IMG/VR virus record: IMGVR_UViG_3300031784_000198
Location: 1-23,893 of that record
Origin: a virus
Length of the DNA stretch: 23,893 bases
Reading direction: 5' to 3' (one strand)
The position numbers and the translations under genes are program-made. The notes under the pieces were generated by a model. The model saw nothing but the letters and a program-made list of their open reading frames with translations, was not told where the DNA came from and searched no databases. Of the stretch, positions 1-7,390 are shown piece by piece (position 1 is the first letter of the stretch; every line of letters begins with the position of its first letter).

Positions 1-2
1 TT

Positions 3-377
3 CCTGCAATCAAACAATATAAAATACCAATTCAAGTCATTAGTTTACTTGTACTTTCTTTGGGATTATATCTAGAGGGCGGATTAGCTGACTATAAAGA
101 ATGGGAAGCTAGAGTCAAAGAGATGGAAGCCAAAGTAGCCGTAGCTGAAGAAAAAGCTAAAACTGTGAATGTGGAAGTACAAGAAAAGATTGTTACGCAG
201 ACTAAAGTTATTAGAGAAAAAGGTAAAGACATAATCAAGTACATTGATAAAGAAGTTGTAAAAACTGAAGAAGTTATCAAGTATGTTGAGAATTGTCCTG
301 TACCTAAAGCAATCATTGATATACACAATGACGCCGCAATACTAAACAAAGCCGCTGAACCAAAGGACAAGAAATGA
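3..377 (+). CDS. Inner-membrane coiled-coil protein, probable i-spanin (Rz-like), 5' partial
   Basis: The reading frame is open from the left edge, so the true start lies outside the window; 124 residues are visible. Near the visible N-terminus there is one hydrophobic segment of about 20 residues (starting IPIQVISLLVL), followed by a long charged helix rich in E, K, V and A (roughly residues 30-95) that should form a coiled coil, and then a short tail with PVPKA and a basic end. One membrane helix plus a periplasmic coiled coil is the architecture of inner-membrane spanins, which pair with an outer-membrane lipoprotein to fuse the membranes during Gram-negative host lysis. The next gene is a small lipoprotein whose ATG overlaps this stop by 4 nt, as in Rz/Rz1 pairs. 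The spanin role is inferred from architecture and order, not from recognised sequence identity. Confidence 0.6.
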   Translation, partial: PAIKQYKIPIQVISLLVLSLGLYLEGGLADYKEWEARVKEMEAKVAVAEEKAKTVNVEVQEKIVTQTKVIREKGKDIIKYIDKEVVKTEEVIKYVENCPVPKAIIDIHNDAAILNKAAEPKDKK

Positions 378-640
378 AAGCATTGATTATATCATTAGCA
401 ATTGTTCTTGCAGGATGCAGTACCACTGTACCTGTTGCTAGAAAGTTTCCTGAAGCACCTCAAGTTCTTAAAGAAAAGTGCGAAAGACTTAAACTCATAG
501 AGGGTGACAAAGTAGCAATTACAGAAATGTTAAAAGTTATCGTACACAACTATTCGTTATACCACGAATGTTCTACAAAAGTAGAAGGTTGGCAAGAGTG
601 GTATGAAACACAAAAGAAAATCTTTAACGAAGTCAAATGA
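374..640 (+). CDS. Small lipoprotein, probable o-spanin (Rz1-like)
   Basis: An 88-residue protein with a signal sequence (MKALIISLAIVL) ending in a lipobox LAGC, so Cys15 would be lipidated and the protein anchored in a membrane facing the periplasm. The mature part begins STTVPVARKFPEAP, a proline-containing stretch, then a helical region with one Cys (HECSTK) and an aromatic end (GWQEWYETQKKIF). It overlaps the upstream coiled-coil gene by 4 nt and the next lipoprotein gene by 4 nt, which suggests translational coupling. Size, lipobox, position after a membrane coiled-coil protein and the Pro-rich start fit an outer-membrane spanin subunit. The lipobox is seen directly; the lysis role is inferred. 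Confidence 0.62.
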   Translation: MKALIISLAIVLAGCSTTVPVARKFPEAPQVLKEKCERLKLIEGDKVAITEMLKVIVHNYSLYHECSTKVEGWQEWYETQKKIFNEVK

Positions 641-894
641 AATATATCATACTACTCGTATCTTTAATGATTTCGGGATGTGCTAGTAAAGATTATTCTG
701 TGTATGTAGAAGCACAGAAATCTCTATCCCGAGATATCACTGTTACAGAAACCACTCGTATGTTAGCTATATCGGAGATGTTAAAAAGTCCCGATCCTAG
801 CGTTAGACAGAACGGGACTTTATTATTACAACAATTACAACAAAATAGACAACCTATTGTAATTGAGTTACCTAAGAATATATTTGGATTTTAG
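637..894 (+). CDS. Second small lipoprotein, function unknown
   Basis: An 85-residue protein with a signal sequence and lipobox ISGC (Cys15), followed by a charged, mostly helical mature domain: YVEAQKSLSRD, then an ARM/HEAT-like helix (ISEMLKSPDPSVRQNG), then a Gln-rich stretch. Its ATG overlaps the stop of the preceding lipoprotein by 4 nt, so the three genes at the left edge look like one translationally coupled unit. Its stop overlaps the stop of the convergent minus-strand nuclease gene by 4 nt. It may be an alternative or accessory outer-membrane lysis subunit. No specific function is recognised. Confidence 0.55.
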   Translation: MKYIILLVSLMISGCASKDYSVYVEAQKSLSRDITVTETTRMLAISEMLKSPDPSVRQNGTLLLQQLQQNRQPIVIELPKNIFGF

Positions 895-1331
895 TTACAC
901 CAAGAAGTCTTAGCTTCACCATAGTACTCACGTGCAAAACCCTGCTGGATAAGCATCCCTCTTAAACTTTTGCCGTCTAAAATAACGTCACCCAAAACAC
1001 GTCCGCCGTACTTATCCCAGTCTATTAGTATAATTTGCTTCTTTTGTGCATTAGCAATTTGTTGTTTTGTGAATGCACTAGCAGCCTCTCCTCGCTGTGC
1101 TTCACTTGGACATTGTGCTCTATGACCCTTCTCAGGAGTATCAACACCAAATACACGAATACTTAGTTCGGGTTTTAACGGCGCCGGCAAGAACGGTGCT
1201 TGAAATGCAATTGTGTCTCCATCGATAACTCTAGTAATCAATGCATCATATGTCACCCCTGCTTTTTGTTTTTGAGCAAACGCAGTAGTTGTCAAAGTGG
1301 ATAATAGTAGTATAGATATAAGTTTTTTCAT
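891..1331 (-). CDS. Secreted staphylococcal-nuclease-like (thermonuclease) enzyme
   Basis: A 146-residue protein on the minus strand. A signal peptide (MKKLISILLLST...AFA, likely cut before Gln20) directs export. The rest is an SNase-type OB-fold nuclease: VIDGDT at 36-40 (metal Asp), R59 in SIRVFG, VDTPEKG at 63-69 (Asp64, Glu67), and YGGRVLGD at 108-115 (Arg111). These match the Asp21, Arg35, Asp40, Glu43 and Arg87 catalytic set of the family. Two cysteines (AQCPSE and the C-terminal SWCN) could form a disulfide in the periplasm. Family members cut DNA and RNA using Ca2+. A late-type box (AATAAATA, 1339-1346) lies 7 nt before the ATG. The exported location is unusual for a phage nuclease; it may act on periplasmic or external DNA, for example after lysis. 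Confidence 0.85.
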   Translation of the reverse strand: MKKLISILLLSTLTTTAFAQKQKAGVTYDALITRVIDGDTIAFQAPFLPAPLKPELSIRVFGVDTPEKGHRAQCPSEAQRGEAASAFTKQQIANAQKKQIILIDWDKYGGRVLGDVILDGKSLRGMLIQQGFAREYYGEAKTSWCN

Positions 1332-1338
1332 AGTGAAG

Positions 1339-1346
1339 TATTTATT
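1339..1346 (-). promoter_or_regulatory. T4-late-like promoter box for the minus-strand nuclease
   Basis: The minus strand reads AATAAATACTTCAC just before the nuclease ATG, with 7 nt between box and start. T4 late promoters carry TATAAATA at about -10. The same 12-nt AATAAATACTTC occurs before the other minus-strand gene (22616-22623). Predicted transcription would begin at or within 1-2 nt of the ATG. Confidence 0.6.
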
Positions 1347-1353
1347 AATTTGT

Positions 1354-1361
1354 CATAAATA
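1354..1361 (+). promoter_or_regulatory. T4-late-like promoter box for the 1383 gene
   Basis: CATAAATA lies 21 nt before the ATG at 1383. The 14-nt ATTTGTCATAAATA is repeated exactly before the virion gene at 22678, and in both places the box is divergent to a minus-strand box. Confidence 0.6.
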
Positions 1362-1382
1362 CTCTATAAGTGGAATAGAAAC

Positions 1383-2180
1383 ATGACCCAAGAAATCATT
1401 GACATAGGCGAATTAGCTAATGACGGTACAGGTGACCCGTTACGTGTTGCCTTCGACAAAATCAATAACAACTTTACTCAATTATATAATACTGCTTCAG
1501 TAGATGGACCCAACGGTTCAGTACAATTTGCATTAGCAAATACAGTAGGAAATGTCACTACCTATTCTTTATCATCAAGTGCTAATTTGGTATTTAATTC
1601 TAGTACTAATCGACTTGATATTAAAGGAACAATTGTTCCTTTAGTCCCAAACAATTTAAATATTGGTTCTACTGCTAATACAGTAGGCAACTTATACCTG
1701 AGTAATACAGGGTTAAAGTTAGGAAATGTATCATTTTCTGAATCTGCCAATACAGTAAGAATATTCAACACAAATGCTAATATTGATGCTAATATACAAG
1801 TTAATACAATAACCGCATCTACTGTAGATGTAGCACAGATTGTTATTGCTAACACGCAATTTGATGGTAGTATTGCGACCAGTGAAGGGTCAGATCCCAA
1901 TCAAGTGATATATCAGCTCCCTGAAACAAGTATACTTTCTGGTAAATTTGATATTAAATCAGTATCAGATACTTCTGCTAATAATCAATCAGTAACAATA
2001 ACGATTAATAAATCTACTTCGGGTGGAAGTGTTAAATATGTTGTATATGGAACAACATTTAACGGTGACCCTGTAACTAGATATGATGTAGATGTGGCAT
2101 TCGGTAATGTTCGTATCAAAGTTAACCCATTGGTTAATGATCTTATTACGCATACTATATCTTATCAAGTAACAAACTAA
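1383..2180 (+). CDS. Virion structural protein, probable fibre/baseplate-associated
   Basis: A 265-residue protein starting TQEIIDIGELANDGTGDPL, followed by RVAFDKINNNFTQLY. This N-terminal signature recurs in fibre or baseplate-associated proteins of T4-like aquatic phages. The body is beta-rich and low in charge, with many N, S, T, V and I residues, and recurring ANTVGN / SANTV units at about residues 50-55, 95-100 and 120-125, as in fibrous phage proteins. The C-terminal 90 residues (from about SGKFDIKSV) look like a separate compact beta domain. A late-type promoter box 21 nt upstream agrees with a virion role. No enzymatic motif is visible, and the exact location in the particle cannot be assigned. 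Confidence 0.6.
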   Translation: MTQEIIDIGELANDGTGDPLRVAFDKINNNFTQLYNTASVDGPNGSVQFALANTVGNVTTYSLSSSANLVFNSSTNRLDIKGTIVPLVPNNLNIGSTANTVGNLYLSNTGLKLGNVSFSESANTVRIFNTNANIDANIQVNTITASTVDVAQIVIANTQFDGSIATSEGSDPNQVIYQLPETSILSGKFDIKSVSDTSANNQSVTITINKSTSGGSVKYVVYGTTFNGDPVTRYDVDVAFGNVRIKVNPLVNDLITHTISYQVTN

Positions 2181-2181
2181 C

Positions 2182-2565
2182 ATGAGAGCTAAAGAATTTA
2201 TTAACGAGGGTCGTACTGGCTCTATACAGGATGATGTAGCTAGAGCACTGCCCTCCACATATGCCATTCCTGAGTTAAAAGGTCAAGATCCATATATTCA
2301 ATATAGATTTGGTGTAGCAATTGCAGGCGCTAAAGGTTCTAAGAAACGTGCGGAAGACGGTGTACCTAATTTTAGCAAAGAAAGTGCTTGGGGACAAAAT
2401 CAAATTGTTGTAAGTTTTGACCCTTCTATTGATGAATGGTTGACCGATGCATTAAAAATCATGGGCATCAAAGGTAAGAAAAGATTAAGTACCATACACA
2501 GCGAAGAAGCTGATGATGTGTCTACAAAAAGCCCTGTACAGGGGTTTAAAGGGTTTAAAAAATGA
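2182..2565 (+). CDS. Small phage protein with T4 capsid-targeting-like N-terminus
   Basis: A 127-residue basic protein beginning MRAKEFINE and ending PVQGFKGFKK. Both ends are shared with the next gene, so the two are paralogues or carry the same terminal signals. The N-terminal EFI-x-E resembles the capsid-targeting peptide of T4 internal proteins (MKTYQEFIAE), which the gp21 protease removes after I-x-E. The middle part (DPYIQYRFGVAIAGA) looks like a folded domain. The gene starts 1 nt after the preceding stop, has no strong ribosome-binding site, and overlaps the next gene by 4 nt. An internal head protein is an inference from the N-terminal motif and the position among virion genes; no function is recognised from the body. 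Confidence 0.55.
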   Translation: MRAKEFINEGRTGSIQDDVARALPSTYAIPELKGQDPYIQYRFGVAIAGAKGSKKRAEDGVPNFSKESAWGQNQIVVSFDPSIDEWLTDALKIMGIKGKKRLSTIHSEEADDVSTKSPVQGFKGFKK

Positions 2566-2930
2566 GGGCTTCCGAATTTATATTCGAAAATAGTAAGGGT
2601 AAAATATCTAAACGTCAACAAGAGTCTTCACGTGGACTAAACATATTTGCCGATAATCAATTTGATAGAACATATGATTTGAATCGTGTAATGATGGCAG
2701 TTGCCTGTAGTGATGGCATCAATCCTATTGATATGAACTCTGAAAGCTGGTTTGGTAAAAATAATACAGCACATCCTTATACCAAAGAAGAACAAGATAT
2801 GCTAAAATTAGCATACAAAGCTGCCGGTATAACTTATAAAGATTTAAATAAGGCTGATCTAAGAAGTAAAGAACTAGACAGTACATACAAAACAAGCCCA
2901 GTAATTGGGTTTAAAGGCTTTAAAAAATAA
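2562..2930 (+). CDS. Paralogous small protein with capsid-targeting-like N-terminus
   Basis: A 122-residue protein beginning MRASEFIFE and ending PVIGFKGFKK, matching the ends of the preceding 127-residue protein (MRAKEFINE ... PVQGFKGFKK). The central domains share a similar layout: an AVACSDGI / AVAIAGAKG hydrophobic segment, an NSESWFGKN / SKESAWGQN motif, and a helix ending in (Y/M)(K/G)I.. before the C-terminal basic tail. The S-x-ES-(W/A) motif and the tail support true duplication. The ATG overlaps the previous stop (ATGA). The I-x-E at residues 7-9 would suit a gp21-type prohead protease. Function unknown; internal head protein is the working hypothesis. Confidence 0.55.
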   Translation: MRASEFIFENSKGKISKRQQESSRGLNIFADNQFDRTYDLNRVMMAVACSDGINPIDMNSESWFGKNNTAHPYTKEEQDMLKLAYKAAGITYKDLNKADLRSKELDSTYKTSPVIGFKGFKK

Positions 2931-2981
2931 TTCTATCATCAATATCTTGTATAAGTAGATTTATAACTTTTCAGGATATGC

Positions 2982-3674
2982 ATGATCGATATTAACAACA
3001 CCCTAGACCTCGTCAAACTTAAATTCTATAATGAATGGCTATATACAGCACACATTTATGATGAGGGTGAATCTACGTTCCATAAACAACTAACAACTAA
3101 AGTTGTAATCGATTATATAGATCCAATTAAATTAAAAAAAGATGCACTTATTTTAGACTTAGGTTGTGGTCCGGGTTATTTCTTAGATGAAATGAAAGAA
3201 AGAGGGTACACTAACTTAGTCGGTGTAACTCTTAGTCCAAATGACATTGACCTATGTAAGAGTAAAGGGCATAAAGTTAAAGAATACGATTTAAGCTTCT
3301 TACCACAGAAAGAAGGGTATTATGACGAATCGGTTGATTTTATCTTTTTGCGACATGCATTAGAACATAGTCCATATCCTATCTTTAGTTTAATGGAATA
3401 TAATCGTATATTAAAACAAGGTAGTAAGATTTATATTGAAGTGCCCGCCCCTGATCAGGAACGTAAGCATGAATATAACTTAAATCATTATAGTATTTTA
3501 GGTACTGCACAGCTAGCGGCATTACTTGAAAGAACTGGATTTACTATTGATACGTTTAATACAATGGATTTTACGTTAAATGTTGGTAAAAACGATGAAG
3601 ATGAAGATATTGAAATTTCAGAAAGATATTTCTGTATTGTAGCTACAAAGCAACGTCCGCTGGATATTAAGTAA
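2982..3674 (+). CDS. Class I SAM-dependent methyltransferase
   Basis: A 230-residue protein with a Rossmann methyltransferase core: motif I LDLGCGPGYF at about 59-67 for S-adenosylmethionine binding, GVTLSPNDIDLC at 81-92 with the acidic residue following strand 2, DESVDFIFLRHALEH at about 115-129 (motif IV region), and LKQGSKIYIEVP after it. The pattern is that of the Methyltransf_11/23 type, which acts on small molecules, sugars or proteins; no DNA-methylase catalytic motif (DPPY or PC) is present. It sits alone between structural-type small genes. Substrate cannot be predicted; modification of a virion or host surface component is possible. A CAGGA ribosome-binding site lies 5 nt before the start. 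Confidence 0.8.
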   Translation: MIDINNTLDLVKLKFYNEWLYTAHIYDEGESTFHKQLTTKVVIDYIDPIKLKKDALILDLGCGPGYFLDEMKERGYTNLVGVTLSPNDIDLCKSKGHKVKEYDLSFLPQKEGYYDESVDFIFLRHALEHSPYPIFSLMEYNRILKQGSKIYIEVPAPDQERKHEYNLNHYSILGTAQLAALLERTGFTIDTFNTMDFTLNVGKNDEDEDIEISERYFCIVATKQRPLDIK

Positions 3675-3692
3675 AATTCTACTAAATATATC

Positions 3693-3971
3693 ATGACCTT
3701 TGATATATGGAAACAATCTAAAATACAAAATGGTCTTGAAAATATCAAGACCGTTTCCTTACCCGCTGTTGCCTCTGACAATATTGATGAGATGAAACGT
3801 TTAGCAGGGATACCCTCTACTCAATCCGATGTAGGAATGAACATGAGTGTAACTGGCACCCAAAAGGGCGAATTAATGAAGAAGAATAACATTCAGCCGG
3901 GAACACCTGAATGGTTCAAGTTATGGTTTAGTTTACCATATATGACTGGCGAAAAGCCTATAGGAAAATAA
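3693..3971 (+). CDS. Conserved small phage protein, unknown
   Basis: A 92-residue protein with no recognised catalytic domain. It contains a DEMKRLAGIP segment near residue 31 and a C-terminal aromatic motif PGTPEWFKLWFSLPYMTGEKP, a pattern seen in small proteins next to packaging and structural genes of T4-like aquatic phages. It ends 1 nt before the next gene, with AGGAAAA serving as the next ribosome-binding site inside its 3' end. A weak late-like box (CTAAATAT) lies 4 nt before its ATG. The role is unknown; its location directly upstream of the ubiquitin-like protein and the terminase suggests virion assembly. Confidence 0.5.
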   Translation: MTFDIWKQSKIQNGLENIKTVSLPAVASDNIDEMKRLAGIPSTQSDVGMNMSVTGTQKGELMKKNNIQPGTPEWFKLWFSLPYMTGEKPIGK

Positions 3972-3972
3972 C

Positions 3973-4401
3973 ATGGCCACTATAAACATAACGGTACAGA
4001 GTTTGCTCAATGCCGCACAATATGATAGTTATGCAGTAGATAATGCAGGAACTATCGGTGAACTTAAAAATTCTATTGATGCTACTACAGGTTGCTTAAT
4101 AGGTTGGTTTGATTTAGTATTCAATAATGAAGTATTAGATACCGCACAAACAATCAGTTCTTACGGTATAGTAGAAGGTTCAAGATTAAGAACTCATAAT
4201 AAAATTTCACGATTATCTACACTACAAGATAGACAAGTTGCAAAACTTAGTTTGGCACAATTAGAAAGACTAGACCTTTCAAATACTAGACCATACTATA
4301 ATATAGATGAACTGCCTACCAAATATAGTGGTAACAGTGTTGTAGATAATTCTCATCCTACTGGATTGATTGAAGGTCGTCCGTGGAATAGCACTCCATA
4401 G
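3973..4401 (+). CDS. Protein with ubiquitin-like beta-grasp N-terminal domain
   Basis: A 142-residue protein. Residues 1-78 follow the ubiquitin pattern: an N-terminal beta hairpin (ATINITVQS), the helix entry TIGELKNSIDATTG (compare ubiquitin TIENVKAKIQDKEG), FDLVFNNEVLD (compare RLIFAGKQLED), ISSYGIVEGSRLRT (compare LSDYNIQKESTLHL). There is no C-terminal di-glycine at the end of the domain; the chain continues into a helix (RQVAKLSLAQLERLD) and a proline-rich tail (HPTGLIEGRPW). Conjugation is therefore unlikely, and a protein-interaction or assembly role next to the terminase is more plausible. The fold call is by eye from spacing and hydrophobic pattern. Confidence 0.6.
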   Translation: MATINITVQSLLNAAQYDSYAVDNAGTIGELKNSIDATTGCLIGWFDLVFNNEVLDTAQTISSYGIVEGSRLRTHNKISRLSTLQDRQVAKLSLAQLERLDLSNTRPYYNIDELPTKYSGNSVVDNSHPTGLIEGRPWNSTP

Positions 4402-4427
4402 TAAATTCTATATCGTAACCAAAATTT

Positions 4428-4435
4428 TATAAATA
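4428..4435 (+). promoter_or_regulatory. T4 late promoter box (TATAAATA) of the terminase gene
   Basis: A perfect TATAAATA, 6 nt before the terminase ATG. In T4 this octamer sits at about -13 to -6, so +1 would fall on or next to the A of the ATG. No Shine-Dalgarno sequence lies between them, which implies a leaderless late transcript. Confidence 0.7.
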
Positions 4436-4441
4436 CGCAAT

Positions 4442-5989
4442 ATGAGCGGAACCCCTACCTTAATCAAAACACCTTATACAAAGACAAAGTTTAATTCTGA
4501 TAAAGAGCTAGAAGATTTTGTTAAATGTTGTGATCCTGAAATGGGTTATCTATACTTTATGGATAACTTTTTTTACATACAACATCCTACAAAGGGTTCT
4601 ATGCTGTATCACCCCTGGGATTATCAAAAACGGTTAATACATACATATCATACCTATCGCTATTCAATTAGCTTGATGCCACGACAAACAGGTAAGTCAA
4701 CATCAGCCGCAGGGTATCTACTTTGGTATGCTATGTTTGTACCGGATAGTACTATTCTTATTGCGGCACACAAATACACAGGTGCACAAGAGATTATGCA
4801 ACGTATTCGTTATGCGTATGAGAACTGTCCCGATCACATTAAAGCAGGTGTAACAACATACAACAAAGGCTCACTAGACTTTGAGAACGGATCACGTATT
4901 GTTAGTGCTACAACTACAGAAAATACAGGTCGCGGTATGTCTATTACACTATTATACTTGGATGAGTTTGCGTTTGTTCGACCTACAATTGCTACAGAAT
5001 TCTGGACATCTATTACTCCTACATTAGCAACAGGTGGTAAAGCGATTATCACTAGTACTCCTAATAGTGATGAGGATCAATTTGCTTTGATTTGGAAGGG
5101 TGCTAATAAAACAGAAGATGAGTTTGGTGATACCACCGAGCTCGGTGTTAACGGTTTTAAATCATACAGAGCATTCTGGCAAGAGCATCCTGATCGTAAT
5201 CAAGAATGGGCTGACCAGATGAAGGCTCAGTTAGGTGAAGACAGATTTAGACGAGAGATTGGTTGCGAGTTCATTATTGCAGATGAGACATTAATTGCCC
5301 CTACTAGGTTAATTGATTTAGATGGTATCGAACCTGTATTCCGTCAGGGACAGATACGTTGGTATAAGAAACCTGAAAAGGGGAATATCTATATAGTTGC
5401 ACTAGATCCTGCTGTCGGTACAGGTGGTGACAATGCCGCAATACAGATTTATGAAGCAAATACTACGACACAAATCGGTGAATGGAAACATAATAGAACA
5501 GATATACCGTCACAAATTAAACTGATAGCACAGATTAACAAATACATTGTTGAATGTACTACTCAACCAGACAATTTATACTATAGTGTAGAAGTCAACG
5601 GAGTAGGCGAGGCCGCCCTAGTATCATTGAACGAATATGGTCTAGCTAACATACCTGGATCTTTCTTAAGCGAGCCGGGCAAAAAGAAACGAGGGTTCAA
5701 TACAACTAATAAGAGTAAACTAGCAGCCTGTTCTAAGTTTAAAACATTAGTTGAGAGTAATAAGTTGACTATTAACAGTCGTAGTTTGGTAACAGAACTT
5801 AAAAGTTTTGTAGCCTCAGGTGGTAGTTATGCCGCAAAAATAGGTGAATCAGACGATTTGGTAACGTCTTCATTGTTAGTTGTGCGTATGTTACAGAACT
5901 TAAGCGAATATAACTATGATTTAGATAACTATATTCGTGACCATGATGAAGTAATTATGCCCTTACCTTTCTATGCCATAATGGGATAA
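4442..5989 (+). CDS. 17: Large terminase subunit (gp17-like ATPase/nuclease)
   Basis: A 515-residue DNA packaging motor protein. The N-terminal ATPase has a Walker A variant (MPRQTGKST, about 79-87, as in T4 gp17), Walker B with catalytic Glu (LLYLDEF, 170-176) and the coupling motif TSTPN (204-208). The C-terminal RNase-H-like nuclease has VALDPAVGTGGD (Asp322), the acidic VEVNGVGE (Glu384 region) and ESDDLVTSS (Asp471/472), the three metal-binding acids used to cut concatemeric DNA. It is somewhat shorter than T4 gp17 (about 610) but the core is complete. It would dock on the portal and translocate DNA into the prohead. It has its own late-type promoter; no small terminase subunit gene is recognised upstream. 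Confidence 0.95.
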   Translation: MSGTPTLIKTPYTKTKFNSDKELEDFVKCCDPEMGYLYFMDNFFYIQHPTKGSMLYHPWDYQKRLIHTYHTYRYSISLMPRQTGKSTSAAGYLLWYAMFVPDSTILIAAHKYTGAQEIMQRIRYAYENCPDHIKAGVTTYNKGSLDFENGSRIVSATTTENTGRGMSITLLYLDEFAFVRPTIATEFWTSITPTLATGGKAIITSTPNSDEDQFALIWKGANKTEDEFGDTTELGVNGFKSYRAFWQEHPDRNQEWADQMKAQLGEDRFRREIGCEFIIADETLIAPTRLIDLDGIEPVFRQGQIRWYKKPEKGNIYIVALDPAVGTGGDNAAIQIYEANTTTQIGEWKHNRTDIPSQIKLIAQINKYIVECTTQPDNLYYSVEVNGVGEAALVSLNEYGLANIPGSFLSEPGKKKRGFNTTNKSKLAACSKFKTLVESNKLTINSRSLVTELKSFVASGGSYAAKIGESDDLVTSSLLVVRMLQNLSEYNYDLDNYIRDHDEVIMPLPFYAIMG

Positions 5990-5994
5990 TCTTT

Positions 5995-6002
5995 GATAAA
6001 TA
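5995..6002 (+). promoter_or_regulatory. Late-like promoter box (GATAAATA) of the 6007 gene
   Basis: GATAAATAC lies 4 nt before the ATG at 6007, overlapping the space just after the terminase stop. It matches seven of eight T4 late-box positions. The distance again predicts essentially no 5' leader. Confidence 0.5.
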
Positions 6003-6006
6003 CAAT

Positions 6007-7389
6007 ATGCCTAAAAACGCCGACTCATTAAATTCAGAATTATTCGATTTTCTACAAAGCCGTGGGTTTAAACCTACGCTACTAGACACCTCAGGTAAAG
6101 AAATTCCTGTACCAGAAAAAGCAGAAGTCTTTCAATTTGACTTTGAAATTGATGGGGAAAACTACGGAACTGCCACTATCAGTATTGATGGACTGCATAA
6201 ATTAGTAGTATACTTTGGTGAGGGAATCGCAAACAGCCCCAAAACTAGTAAGGATGATAGCGAATCATGGTATAGTTTATTGAGACAGTTTAAGTATTTT
6301 TCTCAAAAGCATCAACTAAGCTTTGAGACCAAGAACATTGATAGATTGAAGCACGATATGGCTAAAAGAGAACACACTAAACAGTTAGATGAGGGTTATT
6401 ACCCAATGGGTAATAAAGCTAGTTACAGCGACAATATCCCTACAACTAAGATGATTATTAAACATAAAAGAAAGATGGAAGAGGGTGAACAACGTTTCCG
6501 TCAAATCGATAGAATATTCATTGAAAATGCAATTGGTGAACGTGTATTAGCTCCTAGTAATAAGCCTGGATTAGCTAGGACATTTGCAAGACATATCGCT
6601 GAAGGTGGTAGACCATATGATGAAAGATGGAATCACCTTATGGAATTATGTGAAGAATATGATAAGATGGCAGGATTTGTTCGTGCCACTCGCAACAACC
6701 AATTTAATGAAGCCGCACAACCTTTAGTCTCGGAGGGTGTCAATCATTATATGAAATTACGTGAGACATTACACAAGATGTCAGGACGTAAAGGATATTC
6801 TAACTACTTTGAATCTTGGACTCCTGCAGTAATGGAACAAGACCAAGAAGACGGACTAGACGAAATGTTTATGAATTCAAGTCTTGATCCTAGAATTGAA
6901 TGTGCAATGCCTATATTGAATAGATTAAAGAAAAATCTTAGCTCTCCACCTATGTTGCCACAAGTACAAGAATTAGAAGAATGGGCTGATAGTGTAATCG
7001 ATATGGATAAAGATGCTATGCCTATGGACATGAAACCGGCCGAGCTCGGTGAAGAAGAAAAGATTGCAGGGCGACATGATCCAGCAGACTTTGACGATAT
7101 GGTAAAACGTGTTGGTGTTAAAGCTAAAAAGAAGCCAGTTGATATGACTGACCTAGCACGTAGACTACATGCGGCAATGGCTAAAGACAAGAAAAAAGAA
7201 GAAAAAACTGATGAAGGTTTGGCAGGAGCAACAATGGGTGGCATTGCTGGAGCAGTATTAACTAAATCACCTTCTGGAGCAATGACCGGAGCTAGCATGG
7301 GAAGTGATATTGAAGACGTTATCAAAAATGAAAGCCTAGAATTAATTGCTGACCCGCTATTAAGATTTAAGAAATTGTCAGGACTATAA
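6007..7389 (+). CDS. Large unknown phage protein with C-terminal glycine zipper
   Basis: A 460-residue protein of unknown function. The first 90 residues look like a small alpha/beta domain (QFDFEIDGENYGTATISIDG), followed by a charged helical middle part (residues 110-330). Around residue 327 is LEEWADSVID, a motif echoed at the start of the next protein (LLESWADSII). Near the C-terminus (about 403-432) is a glycine-zipper stretch, GLAGATMGGIAGAV ... GAMTGASMG, of the sort that packs membrane-inserted helices. The protein ends with a basic LLRFKKLSGL. A late-type promoter box and the position next to the terminase suggest a virion or internal (ejected) protein. The glycine zipper could help it enter the host membrane during DNA injection; this is speculation. 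Confidence 0.5.
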   Translation: MPKNADSLNSELFDFLQSRGFKPTLLDTSGKEIPVPEKAEVFQFDFEIDGENYGTATISIDGLHKLVVYFGEGIANSPKTSKDDSESWYSLLRQFKYFSQKHQLSFETKNIDRLKHDMAKREHTKQLDEGYYPMGNKASYSDNIPTTKMIIKHKRKMEEGEQRFRQIDRIFIENAIGERVLAPSNKPGLARTFARHIAEGGRPYDERWNHLMELCEEYDKMAGFVRATRNNQFNEAAQPLVSEGVNHYMKLRETLHKMSGRKGYSNYFESWTPAVMEQDQEDGLDEMFMNSSLDPRIECAMPILNRLKKNLSSPPMLPQVQELEEWADSVIDMDKDAMPMDMKPAELGEEEKIAGRHDPADFDDMVKRVGVKAKKKPVDMTDLARRLHAAMAKDKKKEEKTDEGLAGATMGGIAGAVLTKSPSGAMTGASMGSDIEDVIKNESLELIADPLLRFKKLSGL

Positions 7390-7390
7390 A

